A stretch of DNA of 64,000 bases from Mucilaginibacter ginsenosidivorans (GTDB lineage Bacteria; Bacteroidota; Bacteroidia; Sphingobacteriales; Sphingobacteriaceae), in the NCBI RefSeq assembly GCF_007971025.1, contig NZ_CP042436.1, forward strand, positions 558,001-622,000. Reading direction: 5' to 3'. A program made the translations under genes and the position numbers. This document shows positions 44,433-53,242 of the stretch, piece after piece. The notes below the pieces were generated by a model, which saw only the letters and a list, made by a program, of their open reading frames with translations, was not told the DNA's origin and ran no database searches. How positions within the stretch are numbered: the stretch's first letter is position 1; each line of letters opens with the position of its first letter.

Positions 44433-45179
44433 TTATTTTAAAAATGGTTTGTAGTCAGCAAGGCGTTTAAGCAACATTTTATTATTTGCAACTATTTTTG
44501 CCTTTTCCTTTTCGCCCGCGCGAACAATGATGTACCCGTACGGCGCTTTTCTTTCTCCCAGGAACATTGCCTCCGGGTTAATCAAAACCGGGCCGTCTTG
44601 TTGGCCGTCCGGTATGTTACCTATATCTTTATTTGTTAAATAAGGGGCATAAAACATGTAGTGCGGCATCTGCATCGTAACCACCTTATGCTCCGAGGGG
44701 GTGGCGGGGTAAACACGCATTACCGGCGCCAGCATGTATGAAATGCCGGGGCGCGACGGTGCTTTATACATTCCTTTTTTAATCCTGTCGATTATAATGT
44801 TTCGAACTTCAAGGGCAGTAAATCTACCGGACGCCCGCATAGCCGCCGCCGCCTCGTAAACGGGGAAAATCGCGCGGGCGCCTTCCGCATCGTAACTAAT
44901 AGCAGTATAAATATCATTTCTGAATTCGGCCCACTCCCACGCTGTTCGTGTAACAAAGCAAATAAAACCGTTAAATCCTTTACGGGACATATAATAACCT
45001 TTCGCGGGGTCCAGCAAATAAACCGTAGCGCCGGGACGTAGTTGCGGAGGCAGCGCACTTAGCGCATAGTCGGTTTCCAGGTCTGTGGGCATTTTCTCCA
45101 GCCTGGGGGTCGCATTTTGCGCGTAGCTTTGTACGGCAATAAACAATGAGACAAAGAGGGAAAAGGTTCGCATATTCAT
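44433..45179 (-). CDS. Hypothetical secreted protein
   Basis: A 248-residue exported protein with signal peptide MNMRTFSLFVSLFIAVQSYAQ. The mature region is a single soluble domain rich in aromatic and alanine residues (TAWEWAEFRNDIYTAISYDAEGARAI is split around the best-conserved part). I recognise no family. A second ATG two codons in (45173) is possible. The gene is bracketed by two copies of a hairpin repeat and lies at the edge of a mobile-element relic. Confidence 0.7.
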   Translation of the reverse strand: MNMRTFSLFVSLFIAVQSYAQNATPRLEKMPTDLETDYALSALPPQLRPGATVYLLDPAKGYYMSRKGFNGFICFVTRTAWEWAEFRNDIYTAISYDAEGARAIFPVYEAAAAMRASGRFTALEVRNIIIDRIKKGMYKAPSRPGISYMLAPVMRVYPATPSEHKVVTMQMPHYMFYAPYLTNKDIGNIPDGQQDGPVLINPEAMFLGERKAPYGYIIVRAGEKEKAKIVANNKMLLKRLADYKPFLK

Positions 45180-45418
45180 CTATTTTAGGGTTTAATTATA
45201 ATAGGTGAGTTACCAGGTTTAATTGGGTTTAGAAAGGGGCATAACTGACAATTTTGGGGTGCGTTTGCGACAGCCAAAAAATCATTTATGTATTGACATG
45301 CAATAAGTTATAACCTGCAGGAACGTATATGGCCTTCATCCTTCTGTTCGTAAAAGGTTTTGATGAAGGTGATTTGGAGCCGCATGAGATGGCTGATCTT
45401 AGGCATTAAGCGTGCCTA

Positions 45419-45474
45419 CTAATACGAAAAGCCTTTAGACATTCATCCAAAGGCTTTCCCTTTTCAGTGGTCCC
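45419..45474. repeat. Hairpin repeat, copy B, adjoining an attachment-site relic
   Basis: The stem AAAGCCTTT/AAAGGCTTT with loop AGACATTCATCC matches copy A at 44319-44374 across about 55 bp. Here it directly adjoins a sequence resembling the 3' end of a tRNA on the minus strand, as if the pair were a tRNA tail plus its terminator. Confidence 0.6.
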
Positions 45475-45563
45475 GACGAGAATCGAACTGTATTCCCAAA
45501 TCGCTGACTTTCAATATTTTGTAGCGGGCTAAATTACGTACTCACCGAATTACTCACCGCTTT
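45466..45563 (-). mobile_element. Relic attachment site of an integrative element (tRNA 3'-end-like)
   Basis: On the minus strand, GTTCGATTCTCGTCGGGACCA (split: T-loop 45481-45489, acceptor 45467-45474) looks like the T-loop and acceptor strand of a tRNA, but the T-stem does not pair and no cloverleaf exists upstream. Instead the sequence continues into two ACTCACCG words (45540-45547 and 45552-45559). This is the form left at one end of tyrosine-integrase elements in this phylum. No integrase gene is in the window. Confidence 0.5.
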
Positions 45564-45644
45564 TTTGATACAGATTAAATGCAAATCTTAAGATATAAAG
45601 ATAGGTTATTCATGGGGTTTTCACAAGGAAAAGCGGTTCAAAAA

Positions 45645-45905
45645 TCAATCATTTGTAAGTTGAAAAGGAGATAATGATCCCCCGTTATTTAATGAAAGTT
45701 GATAAAGATCCAAAGCCTTCCCGCTGTTTACATTGATGATTTTATGGTAACCATTGTCTGGAAGCTGAATCTTCCATTTTTGATTATTACCGCCACTATA
45801 ATCCCACAATCAACGTTGCCGCCGTTGCTGCCACTCCATCCAATCGCAAAATGTTTCTCAGACCTTGGCCTAAATGGAGGTCACTCCTTCCCGGTATTTC
45901 CGGGA
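45645..45905 (-). pseudogene. Decayed ricin-type beta-trefoil lectin fragment
   Basis: Minus-strand translation of about 45645-45810 gives LWDYSGGNNQKWKI, DNGYHKIINVNSGKALDLY and LNNGG, ending in a stop at 45645-45647: the QxW and repeat pattern of a ricin-B lectin (RICIN) domain. Upstream the match continues in another frame (HFAIGWSGSNGGNV), so at least one base has been lost near 45810, and no start or enzyme domain is left. Probably the tail of a former secreted glycosidase. Confidence 0.7.
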
Positions 45906-46129
45906 ACAAAGGTATACCGGGTTAAAAAAAGGCAGTGTCTACATTGATAATATTAATAGTTTAAATATTAACCACAGGTAAATTTACTATAAACAATAGT
46001 TAATTTTCAATCGAATGGCAATTATTGCTCAGCACTTGTGGTATATCGTACCTTTAATAACGCTCACCTTTATGACGAAAAAATTAGTGCCCGATGGTCG
46101 TGGCTGTTGTGACGGAATTGAGGATCGAA
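45906..46129. other. Non-coding AT-rich stretch
   Basis: No coding frame or clear structure is seen. Together with 45180-45418 and 45564-45644 it forms the gene-poor border between the ancestral-looking left part and the fucose locus. A 26-codon frame at 45329-45409 is too short to support. Confidence 0.4.
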
Positions 46130-46198
46130 AAAGTCGGATTTAGATAAAATAAAGTCTATTTAACACAATGATTTTAAAAGGAGGTGGGAATATTTTTG
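46130..46198 (+). promoter_or_regulatory. AraC-type operator and promoter of fucosidase gene 1
   Basis: Direct repeats AAAGTCGGATTT (46130-46141) and AAAGTCTATTT (46151-46161) are 21 bp apart, two helical turns. An exact -7 element TATTTTTG (46191-46198) starts 40 bp after the second repeat. The same arrangement, base for base in spacing, is found at 49275-49343. A second exact -7 word, TAATTTTG (46308-46315), lies closer to the ATG at 46371. Confidence 0.75.
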
Positions 46199-46370
46199 TA
46201 TTGACCAATTTTAACTAGACTAGTGGTTCGAAACTTAAAATAAGGCGCGCTTTACATTATAATTATAAACGTGAACGTTAGTGTCATTCAACACTCACTC
46301 TTCCGCGTAATTTTGTTAGCACGTTATGGTTTAAAAACTGACTTGACTACATAGGCCCAAATTTAAATTA

Positions 46371-48329
46371 ATGACCCTACTACAAAAAAAGAGCATTGTA
46401 TTCATACAATTATTTGTAAGCATATCATTTGTTGCAGTTTACAGCAGCGGATTATGTCAACAAATGTCTGGTCAAATTAAAAATCCGGATTTCGAAGCTT
46501 CCACGATAAAACCCTGGACAAGCGTGGGAAATAGCCCCGTTCTATCTGCTATAATCCCTTATGAAGGGAAGCAATCAATAGAGTTACGTTCGGGGACATT
46601 AATTCGGCAGCAAGTCTCTCTAAAGCCACTGTCGCATTATAGACTGACTGCCTGGCTTAAAACAGCAAGCGGTTCGGGCGATGTACGGCTTAACGTCCAT
46701 GGATTGGGCCCGCATGACGCCAGTGTTGCCAGCGCTATGGCGGCCTGGACGCAAGTGAATGTTGACGTTTTTACCGGGGCCGGCCGGCAAAATGCAACAA
46801 TTGAAATAGAGAATCCGGAAAATGCCGGAAAAAACAGCGCATGGGCGGATGGGCTGCAACTGGAATTTATGGGGACCTATATTCCCAAAAAAATAGCTGG
46901 AATATCCCCTCCAAAAATTAGGAACCCCAAAACAGACATGGGCCTCACCCAACAGCCCAATAAAACCATGGACTGGCTACTCGATGCAAAATTTGGCATG
47001 TTCATCCATTGGGGATTGTATGCAGGCCCTGGTAAAGGAGAGTGGTATATGGAAAATGGTGGAGATTGGAATGCAGGAAAAGGCATGTTACCGGAAGAAT
47101 ATCGGAAATTTGCCTATCCGGAAAGCGGTGATGTTTACTTTGCCGCTGATAAATTTAACGCAGACGACTGGGCATCTTTGGCCAGGGATGCAGGAATGAA
47201 GTATATGATGATGGTGACCATGCATCATGATGGTTATGCCCTTTTTAACACAAAAGCGCGGGATGCCTTTTCCAGCAAACAGACCCACAATCGTGACTTT
47301 GTTGCCGAGTATGTAAAATCATGCAGGAAATATGATTTAAGGGTCGGTCTCTATAAAACTTTAATTAACTGGCGATACCCCGGTTATTATGATATTGACG
47401 GCACCGACTGCAAGCCAAACAAATTTGGATACACCACTGATCCGGCTCATAAAGAAAATGCCCGCCGATTGAAAGCAGACCTGTATGAACAGGTTAAGGA
47501 ACTTGTTACTAATTACGGCAAGATCGATATCATTTTCTGGGATGGTGGCTGGATCAATCAGCAAGGCAGCGACGCAGATGCTGCAAACTTCTGGGAATCG
47601 GGCAAATACCAGAGTAGTGACAATAAGTGGCCCGTAGACCCTTACATCCGGGACTTCGATGGGAAAACCCAAAAACCGCTTGGTTTAATGGGAATGGTAA
47701 GGAAATACCAGCCGGATGTGATCGTGAATCCACGGAGCGGATGGTATGGCGACTTTAAATCTGAGGAAGGCGGCAACCCAATCACCGGTCCCGTCAGGAC
47801 TGAGGAAATTTGGGAGAAATGTATGTCTATAGGCCCCGGTTGGGGCTATACGCCTGGCCAGGCAGACTCAAGCCTGGTGATGAATTTGGCCCAAATAAAA
47901 AGAATGCTGTCAGATTGTGTGATCCGGAATATGAGCTTACTGCTCAACGTTGGTCCGGACAGGCACGGACAAATTTCGATGGCGGAGCAGCATGTTTTGC
48001 GTGAAACAGGAAAGTGGTTAACGAAAGTTGGCGAGGCAGTTTATGGCACAAGAGGTGGCCCCTGGGACCCTAAAGACGGTCAATATGGTTATGCGTATAA
48101 AGGAAAGTACATTTACGTTTATCTTCTTAATGGATTCAAAGAAAAAGAATTTGTGCTTCCGGCGTTAAATAAAGGACAAAAAGTGGTCGGAATTTATTCT
48201 TTATCAGAGGGGAATGCTGTGCAATTTAAAAGTCAGGCAGATGGAACCACTATTCTAAAGAATGTCAAAGGAACCGACCCGGATGTAACTGTACTTGCTG
48301 TGCATTTAAACCAAAATGTCTTCCCATAA
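46371..48329 (+). CDS. GH29 alpha-L-fucosidase with N-terminal carbohydrate-binding module
   Basis: A 652-residue exported enzyme. Signal peptide about 1-30; jelly-roll carbohydrate-binding-like module about 33-168 (NPDFEASTIKPWTSVG, HYRLTAWLKT); GH29 TIM barrel about 195-565 with FGMFIHWGLYAGP, MMMVTMHHDGYALF and the nucleophile Asp391 in IDIIFWDGGW; C-terminal beta domain about 575-652. Removes terminal L-fucose by retention. It opens the fucose locus and is controlled by the AraC-type operator upstream. Confidence 0.93.
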   Translation: MTLLQKKSIVFIQLFVSISFVAVYSSGLCQQMSGQIKNPDFEASTIKPWTSVGNSPVLSAIIPYEGKQSIELRSGTLIRQQVSLKPLSHYRLTAWLKTASGSGDVRLNVHGLGPHDASVASAMAAWTQVNVDVFTGAGRQNATIEIENPENAGKNSAWADGLQLEFMGTYIPKKIAGISPPKIRNPKTDMGLTQQPNKTMDWLLDAKFGMFIHWGLYAGPGKGEWYMENGGDWNAGKGMLPEEYRKFAYPESGDVYFAADKFNADDWASLARDAGMKYMMMVTMHHDGYALFNTKARDAFSSKQTHNRDFVAEYVKSCRKYDLRVGLYKTLINWRYPGYYDIDGTDCKPNKFGYTTDPAHKENARRLKADLYEQVKELVTNYGKIDIIFWDGGWINQQGSDADAANFWESGKYQSSDNKWPVDPYIRDFDGKTQKPLGLMGMVRKYQPDVIVNPRSGWYGDFKSEEGGNPITGPVRTEEIWEKCMSIGPGWGYTPGQADSSLVMNLAQIKRMLSDCVIRNMSLLLNVGPDRHGQISMAEQHVLRETGKWLTKVGEAVYGTRGGPWDPKDGQYGYAYKGKYIYVYLLNGFKEKEFVLPALNKGQKVVGIYSLSEGNAVQFKSQADGTTILKNVKGTDPDVTVLAVHLNQNVFP

Positions 48330-48374
48330 AGTTTAAATCCTGAATAATTCTTATTCTTTAATTTAATATTCAAC

Positions 48375-49250
48375 CTATATCAATCCATTCAATTTTTTAT
48401 ACTCGCCCGGGGTAAGACTGGTAACTTTTTTGAAAATTTTTGAGAAATGCGGCAGGTTTTCAAACCCGGTTTTTTCTGCGATCTCGATATAGGATAACGT
48501 CGTAGTTGCAATTAAATATTGCGCCCGTTCGATCCTTTTTTCGTGCAAATAATTCAATGGCCTTTGTCCGGTATGCTTAAAAAACAATCTGGAAAAATAA
48601 TCCTGGTGCAGGTTTGCCCGTCCAGCTAAATAATTCACTGTCAAATTTTCTTTAAGGTTTAATTGAATGTACCTGGCCGCATCTAAAATTTTAGAAGGGA
48701 CCGGATCAGGGTTTTTGTGCTTAAATCCATAAGAATTTAAAAAGCGGGAAATTAACTGGAGAATTATGCCCTGGGTTTCAAAATAAACAGGATCAATAAC
48801 GATATTGTTCAATTCCTGGTAGCTTTTGTAATAGGCATTCTTTTCATATACTGCCGGATTGTCGGACCGGTTGATGCCCCTGCCTGGATTTATATTCAAT
48901 ACGGTTTTGAAGTTTGTAATATCTGTTTCAGTTGCGGCAACCTTTATTACTTTTCTGTTATTCTCAAAAATTGAAACGCCCTCTGCCGACTCTTCGAAAA
49001 AGTGTAGGAAATACTGGCTCAGGTATTCATTGCAGGAAAGATGGCATAAGGTAAAGCTTGGAATAATATACAAATAACCTTGCTCCAGCTTAATCTTTTC
49101 CTGCTTGGTCGAAACAAACCCCTCCCCTTCATCAATATAATAAATCCTGAAATAAGGACTGATCACATTGGCATAGTTCCACTTTTTATTCAGTTTGACA
49201 TAATCAACGTGCAGCAACGAAAAATTATGCCCCAATAATCTTCTGCTCAT
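48375..49250 (-). CDS. AraC-family regulator of the fucose locus
   Basis: A 291-residue regulator with an N-terminal cupin-like sensor (about 25-130, FRIYYIDEGEGFV, GYLYIIPSFTLCHL) and a C-terminal double helix-turn-helix (about 190-288, VNYLAGRANLHQDYFSRLF and EIAEKTGFENLPHFSKIFK). The ATG at 49248-49250 is preferred over a TTG at 49263. It sits between fucosidase 1 and the transporter operon, each of which is preceded by the same AAAGTC direct repeats; it probably senses fucose or fuconate. Confidence 0.92.
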   Translation of the reverse strand: MSRRLLGHNFSLLHVDYVKLNKKWNYANVISPYFRIYYIDEGEGFVSTKQEKIKLEQGYLYIIPSFTLCHLSCNEYLSQYFLHFFEESAEGVSIFENNRKVIKVAATETDITNFKTVLNINPGRGINRSDNPAVYEKNAYYKSYQELNNIVIDPVYFETQGIILQLISRFLNSYGFKHKNPDPVPSKILDAARYIQLNLKENLTVNYLAGRANLHQDYFSRLFFKHTGQRPLNYLHEKRIERAQYLIATTTLSYIEIAEKTGFENLPHFSKIFKKVTSLTPGEYKKLNGLI

Positions 49251-49274
49251 ATTTTGGAACTGCAAGTTCGGTAA

Positions 49275-49343
49275 AAAGTCGGATTTGTATAAAAGAAAGT
49301 CTATTTAATGCAACGATTAACACAAGGTTGGAGAATAAATTTG
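49275..49343 (+). promoter_or_regulatory. AraC-type operator and promoter of the fucose transporter operon
   Basis: Direct repeats AAAGTCGGATTT (49275-49286) and AAAGTCTATTTAA (49296-49308) are 21 bp apart, and the -7 element TAAATTTG (49336-49343) begins 40 bp after the second repeat, identical in layout to 46130-46198. Located in the divergent spacer with the AraC gene. Confidence 0.8.
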
Positions 49344-49374
49344 TTATCAACCAATTTTCCTAAATGAATGCGAT

Positions 49375-50687
49375 ATGAATACGTCACTTCCAAAAGATGT
49401 AGCAATTAGCAAAGTTTCAAAAACCGGATTCGCATTTATGCTGGTAACCTCATTGTTTTTTTATGGGGCTTTTCAAATAATCTGAACCCTATCCTGATTC
49501 CACACTTAAAAAAATCGTTTACGTTGACGACTACACAATCAACCCTTGTTGATTCTGCAGTCTACATTGCCTATTTCCTCATGGCTTTGCCTGCCGGTTA
49601 CGTAATGAAAAGATTCGGCTACAAAATTGGCATCATAACGGGCCTAATATTTTTTTCAATCGGTGCATTTTTATTTATCCCGGCAGCCAATACCCAGTCA
49701 TATCTATATTTTCTTTTCGCATTGTTCGTGATCGCCTGCGGTCTAGGGTTTCTCGAAACAGCCGCCAATCCATATGCAGCAGCATTAGGACCACACGAAA
49801 CACGTACGCAAAGATTAAATCTTGCCCAATCGTTCAATGGATTGGCGGCCGCGCTTGCGCCCGTAATTGGCGCAAGAGTCATTCTTGGTCAAGGATACAC
49901 TGAACAACAGCTAAATGCGATGTCATCCGCAGCAAGGCAGGTTGCATTAGCATCAGAAGCCTCTTCTGTTAAGACCCCTTATTTTATTTTGGGCACTGTT
50001 TTATTAGTTATAGCAATAGCATTTACGCTAACCAAATTGCCTGCGATCCAGCATAAAGAAACAGGAAAGGAAAAAAGCCAAAATATTTTGCATGCATTTA
50101 AGCACAAACATCTCACCTGGTCGGTAATAGCACAGTTTTTCTATGTGGGTGCTCAAGTTTGTGTTTTCAGCTTATTTGTACTATATGCCGGCAAGTCAGC
50201 AGGCTTAAGCGAAATGAAGGCTGCAGATTATTTAGGCGCCTGCGGTATTGCCTTTTTGATTGGCCGTTTCTTCGGAACTTTTCTCATGCGATACATTAAG
50301 CCTAACAAACTGCTTACAATTTATGCATCAATCAATATCTTATTATGTATGGTGGCAATTGGAGCTAATGGAATGATAACGATTTATGCAGTGATCCTGA
50401 TCTGTTTCTTTATGTCGGTGATGTTTCCAACCATTTTCGCCCTCGGCATTGCTGATCTTGGGGGCGATACGGAATACGGCAGCAGTTTATTAATCATGTC
50501 CATTGTTGGCGGTGCTATTCTGCCAAGGGTATTTGGCATCATCAGCGATTCAACCGGCGATATTCAAATAGGCTACCTGGTTCCGCTATTTTGTTTTTCA
50601 ATCGTGGCATACTTTGGATGGAAGGGACATAAGACCGTTCCTGAAGTTGTTTTTGAAGAAGGACCGGCAATTGGTGCAACATTATGA
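49375..50687 (+). pseudogene. fucP: FucP-type L-fucose:H+ symporter, frameshifted in a T tract
   Basis: The ATG at 49375 opens 36 codons (to the TGA at 49483-49485) that end in LVTSLFFYGAFQII. Reading one frame over from the T7 tract at 49456-49462 gives FLWGFSNNLNPILIPHLKK, the invariant start of FHS symporters, and runs on without a break to 50687 (12 membrane helices, IACGLGFLETAANPYAAALGP). One missing T (T8 to T7) therefore splits a gene that would encode about 437 residues, the normal FucP length. The TTG at 49524 is not a credible start because it would delete the first helix. It could be a true null, a sequencing error, or a slippage-prone switch. Confidence 0.85.
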
Positions 50688-50710
50688 TATTTTAAAAATC
50701 AAGAGTGAAA

Positions 50711-51793
50711 ATGGAAGGATATCAAAAGCCAGGATCAAAGGGATTGGAGAAAGAGCCACTAAATCTTCCGCCTGTTATATTCGGGACTAGCGGTTTGGGA
50801 AACCTGTTCGTTGCTTTGGATGAAGACGAAAAGTTAAATATTGTAAGTGAGTGTGTTCGCCTTTCAAATGGCAAAGTGATATTTGATTCGGCAGGAAAAT
50901 ATGGCGCCGGCCTGGCATTGAAGTCGCTTGGGGAATGTCTCAGGAAATTAAATATTCCGCAGGAAAAAGTTGTTATCAGCAATAAGTTGGGCTGGCTTCG
51001 CACCGAACTAAAAACAGCAGAGCCAACTTTCGAGCCCGGCGTCTGGAAAAATTTAAAACACGACGCCATTCAAAACATAAGTTATGACGGGATTATCGAT
51101 TGTTTCGAACAAGGCAATGAATTACTTGGCGGATATATACCTCAAATGGTTTCCGTACACGATCCCGATGAATACATTAACAACGCCAAAGATCATCATC
51201 ATGCAGAGAAACTGTACAATGACGTTCTCGAAGCATATGATGCTTTGCACGATTTAAAGGCACATGGGGAAGTGCAATCTATTGGCCTTGGTGCCAAAGA
51301 CTGGAAGATCATCAGGCGGATTGCCGGAGACATTCAATTGGATTGGATCATGATAGCCAACAGTATGACCATTAAAAGCCATCCGAAAGAACTGCTGGAT
51401 TTTATTGTCGAAATGGAGGCCAGCGGTGTCTATGTAATTAACTCCGCGGTATTCCAATCGGGGTTCCTTGTTGGCAGCAATTATTATGATTACCGGCTGA
51501 TCGAAAGAGGTTCTTCACAAAATGATGCTTTGTATAAATGGCGCGACCATTTTTTTGAAAAATGCAATAAGTTCAATGTAAAACCATCGGAAGCGTGTGT
51601 TCAATTTGCGCTAAACGTTCCGGGGGTAAAAAGCATAGCCTTAAACACGACTAACGCGGCTCGGGTTCAATCCAACCTGGGTATGCTTAACGCAAATATT
51701 CCTTTGGAATTTTGGCAGGAATTAAAAATCAATGATTTGATCGAAGTGGATTTTGTGTCCTGGCTTCGTCACGAAACCACTACGCAAGATTAA
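50711..51793 (+). CDS. Aldo/keto reductase, probable L-fucose (D-threo-aldose) dehydrogenase
   Basis: A 360-residue member of the aldo/keto reductase superfamily in which the opening LNLPPVIFGTSGLGNLF, the tyrosine region FDSAGKYGAG, catalytic Lys in VISNKLGW, and HDPDEYI are recognisable. Homologues next to GH29 and FucP act as L-fucose 1-dehydrogenases. ATG at 50711 is chosen; a GTG two codons upstream is possible. Lies 17-23 bp after fucP. Confidence 0.85.
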   Translation: MEGYQKPGSKGLEKEPLNLPPVIFGTSGLGNLFVALDEDEKLNIVSECVRLSNGKVIFDSAGKYGAGLALKSLGECLRKLNIPQEKVVISNKLGWLRTELKTAEPTFEPGVWKNLKHDAIQNISYDGIIDCFEQGNELLGGYIPQMVSVHDPDEYINNAKDHHHAEKLYNDVLEAYDALHDLKAHGEVQSIGLGAKDWKIIRRIAGDIQLDWIMIANSMTIKSHPKELLDFIVEMEASGVYVINSAVFQSGFLVGSNYYDYRLIERGSSQNDALYKWRDHFFEKCNKFNVKPSEACVQFALNVPGVKSIALNTTNAARVQSNLGMLNANIPLEFWQELKINDLIEVDFVSWLRHETTTQD

Positions 51794-51803
51794 CCTAACA
51801 ACG

Positions 51804-52820
51804 ATGAAAACTTTAGTTTGTATAACTCCTGGTGAGTTTAAATATGTAACCGGGGAAAAACCTCAACTGCAACCGGGACAAGCCATCATAAAAATTAAGC
51901 GAATTGGAATTTGCGGAACCGATTTGCACGCGTACGACGGGACGCAACCGTATTTTGAATATCCGCGCATTTTAGGCCACGAGCTTTCAGGCGAATTAGT
52001 TGCATTTGACGATGCCCCGGGTTTTGAGATTGGAGAAGCGGTAACGTTTATTCCTTATTTTAATTGTGGCAAATGCATTGCCTGTCGCAAAGGGAAACCC
52101 AATGCGTGCGTGGAGATAAAAGTGTGTGGTGTGCATCAGGATGGCGGAATGGTCGAATATATTTCCGTTCCATCGTACGCTTTAATTCATGGCGAAGGGC
52201 TAAGCTTTGACGCACTGGCATTGATCGAACCTTTGGCCATCGGCGCGCACGGCGTAAGAAGAGCCGGCGTAACCAAAAATGAATTTGTTTTAGTGATTGG
52301 AGCAGGACCTATCGGGCTGGGAACAATGGAATTTGTCCGGATTGCCGGGGGAAAAGTGATCGCTGTTGACACCAACAACGACCGCTTAAGGTTTTGCAGG
52401 GAAAAGTTGAAAGTGGCTCACATCATTAATGCGTTGGATGGTAATGTTACAGAACAATTGGAATCCATTACAAACGGTGAAATGCCAACGGTAGTAATTG
52501 ACGCGACTGGAAATTTAAAAGCCATTAACAATGCATTTCAATATATGGCGCATGGAGCGAGATATGTTTTGATTGGATTGCAGAAAGGAGAGATTTGTTT
52601 CAGTCATCCGGAGTTTCACAAACGCGAAGCAGCACTCATGAGCAGCCGGAATGCAGCAAGGGAAGATTTTGAGCATGTTATTTCCGCAATGAAGAAAAAA
52701 CTGGTCGATCCAACCACATACATAACGCATCGCGTCCTATTTGACCAGGTGAAAGATGAGTTCGGGGGGTGGTTAAACCCGGCCGCCAGAGTAATAAAAG
52801 CAATGGTGGAAACAACTTGA
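51804..52820 (+). CDS. Zinc-dependent alcohol/polyol dehydrogenase of the fucose locus
   Basis: A 338-residue MDR dehydrogenase with catalytic zinc ligands in GICGTDLHAYDG and GHELSG, the four structural cysteines in CGKCIACRKGKPNAC, and Rossmann motif VIGAGPIGLG. ATG at 51804 is preferred to a longer frame that begins inside the preceding gene. By context it oxidises a fucose-pathway intermediate (for example a 2-keto-3-deoxy-fuconate-like or galactonate-like compound), but the substrate cannot be read from sequence. Confidence 0.87.
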   Translation: MKTLVCITPGEFKYVTGEKPQLQPGQAIIKIKRIGICGTDLHAYDGTQPYFEYPRILGHELSGELVAFDDAPGFEIGEAVTFIPYFNCGKCIACRKGKPNACVEIKVCGVHQDGGMVEYISVPSYALIHGEGLSFDALALIEPLAIGAHGVRRAGVTKNEFVLVIGAGPIGLGTMEFVRIAGGKVIAVDTNNDRLRFCREKLKVAHIINALDGNVTEQLESITNGEMPTVVIDATGNLKAINNAFQYMAHGARYVLIGLQKGEICFSHPEFHKREAALMSSRNAAREDFEHVISAMKKKLVDPTTYITHRVLFDQVKDEFGGWLNPAARVIKAMVETT

Positions 52821-52862
52821 GCAACCTCTGTATTAAAATTTAACTAAACAAAAAATCACCAA

Positions 52863-53198
52863 ATGAAAAAATACTGCCTGGCGGTTGACCTAAAAGATGA
52901 TGCCGAATTAATTGCAGAATATGAGCACTGGCACAAAAAGGAAAATGCGTGGCCCGAGATCACTAAAAGTATAACCGATTCAGGGATCAAACATATGGAA
53001 ATTCATCGAACTGGTAACCGGTTGTTCATGATCATGGAAACTGACGACAGCTTTAGTTTCGAAGACAAGGCGGCCATGGACAGCTCCAATCAAAAAGTTC
53101 AGGAATGGGAACAACTGATGTGGAAATTTCAGCTACAGTTACCCTGGGCAAGAGAGGGAGAAAAGTGGGTTTTGATGAACAAAATTTTTCAATTGTAA
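52863..53198 (+). CDS. L-rhamnose/L-fucose mutarotase (RhaM family)
   Basis: A 111-residue dimeric alpha-beta barrel-type mutarotase: CLAVDLKDDAELIAEYEHWH opening with catalytic His, MEIHRTGNRLFMIMET, and C-terminal LPWAREGEKWVLMNKIFQL. Interconverts sugar anomers; here it would feed beta-fucose to the 1-dehydrogenase. Sits 42 bp after the Zn-dehydrogenase. Confidence 0.88.
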   Translation: MKKYCLAVDLKDDAELIAEYEHWHKKENAWPEITKSITDSGIKHMEIHRTGNRLFMIMETDDSFSFEDKAAMDSSNQKVQEWEQLMWKFQLQLPWAREGEKWVLMNKIFQL

Positions 53199-53242
53199 TT
53201 ACACGCCGACCATATTCTGTCGGCTCTTATAAATTAAAAAAA

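Noticed and set aside
45329..45409. 26-codon frame MAFILLFVKGFDEGDLEPHE... before the hairpin repeat
   Set aside because: Too short to support; may be a gene remnant but resembles nothing I can name.
45466..45490. A tRNA gene on the minus strand
   Set aside because: Only a T-loop and acceptor-like 3' strand are present; the T-stem does not pair and no anticodon arm exists, so it is treated as an attachment-site relic.
45699..45947. 82-residue plus-strand frame
   Set aside because: It is antisense to the ricin-domain relic, whose protein similarity on the minus strand is much clearer.
49524..50687. A transporter gene starting at TTG 49524
   Set aside because: This start would remove the first membrane helix; the codons upstream in the same frame match the FHS family up to the T7 tract, so a frameshifted full gene is the better model.
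53105..53242. Upstream ATG of the second fucosidase
   Set aside because: It would overlap 94 bases of the mutarotase gene, and the ATG at 53243 begins a clear twin-arginine leader.
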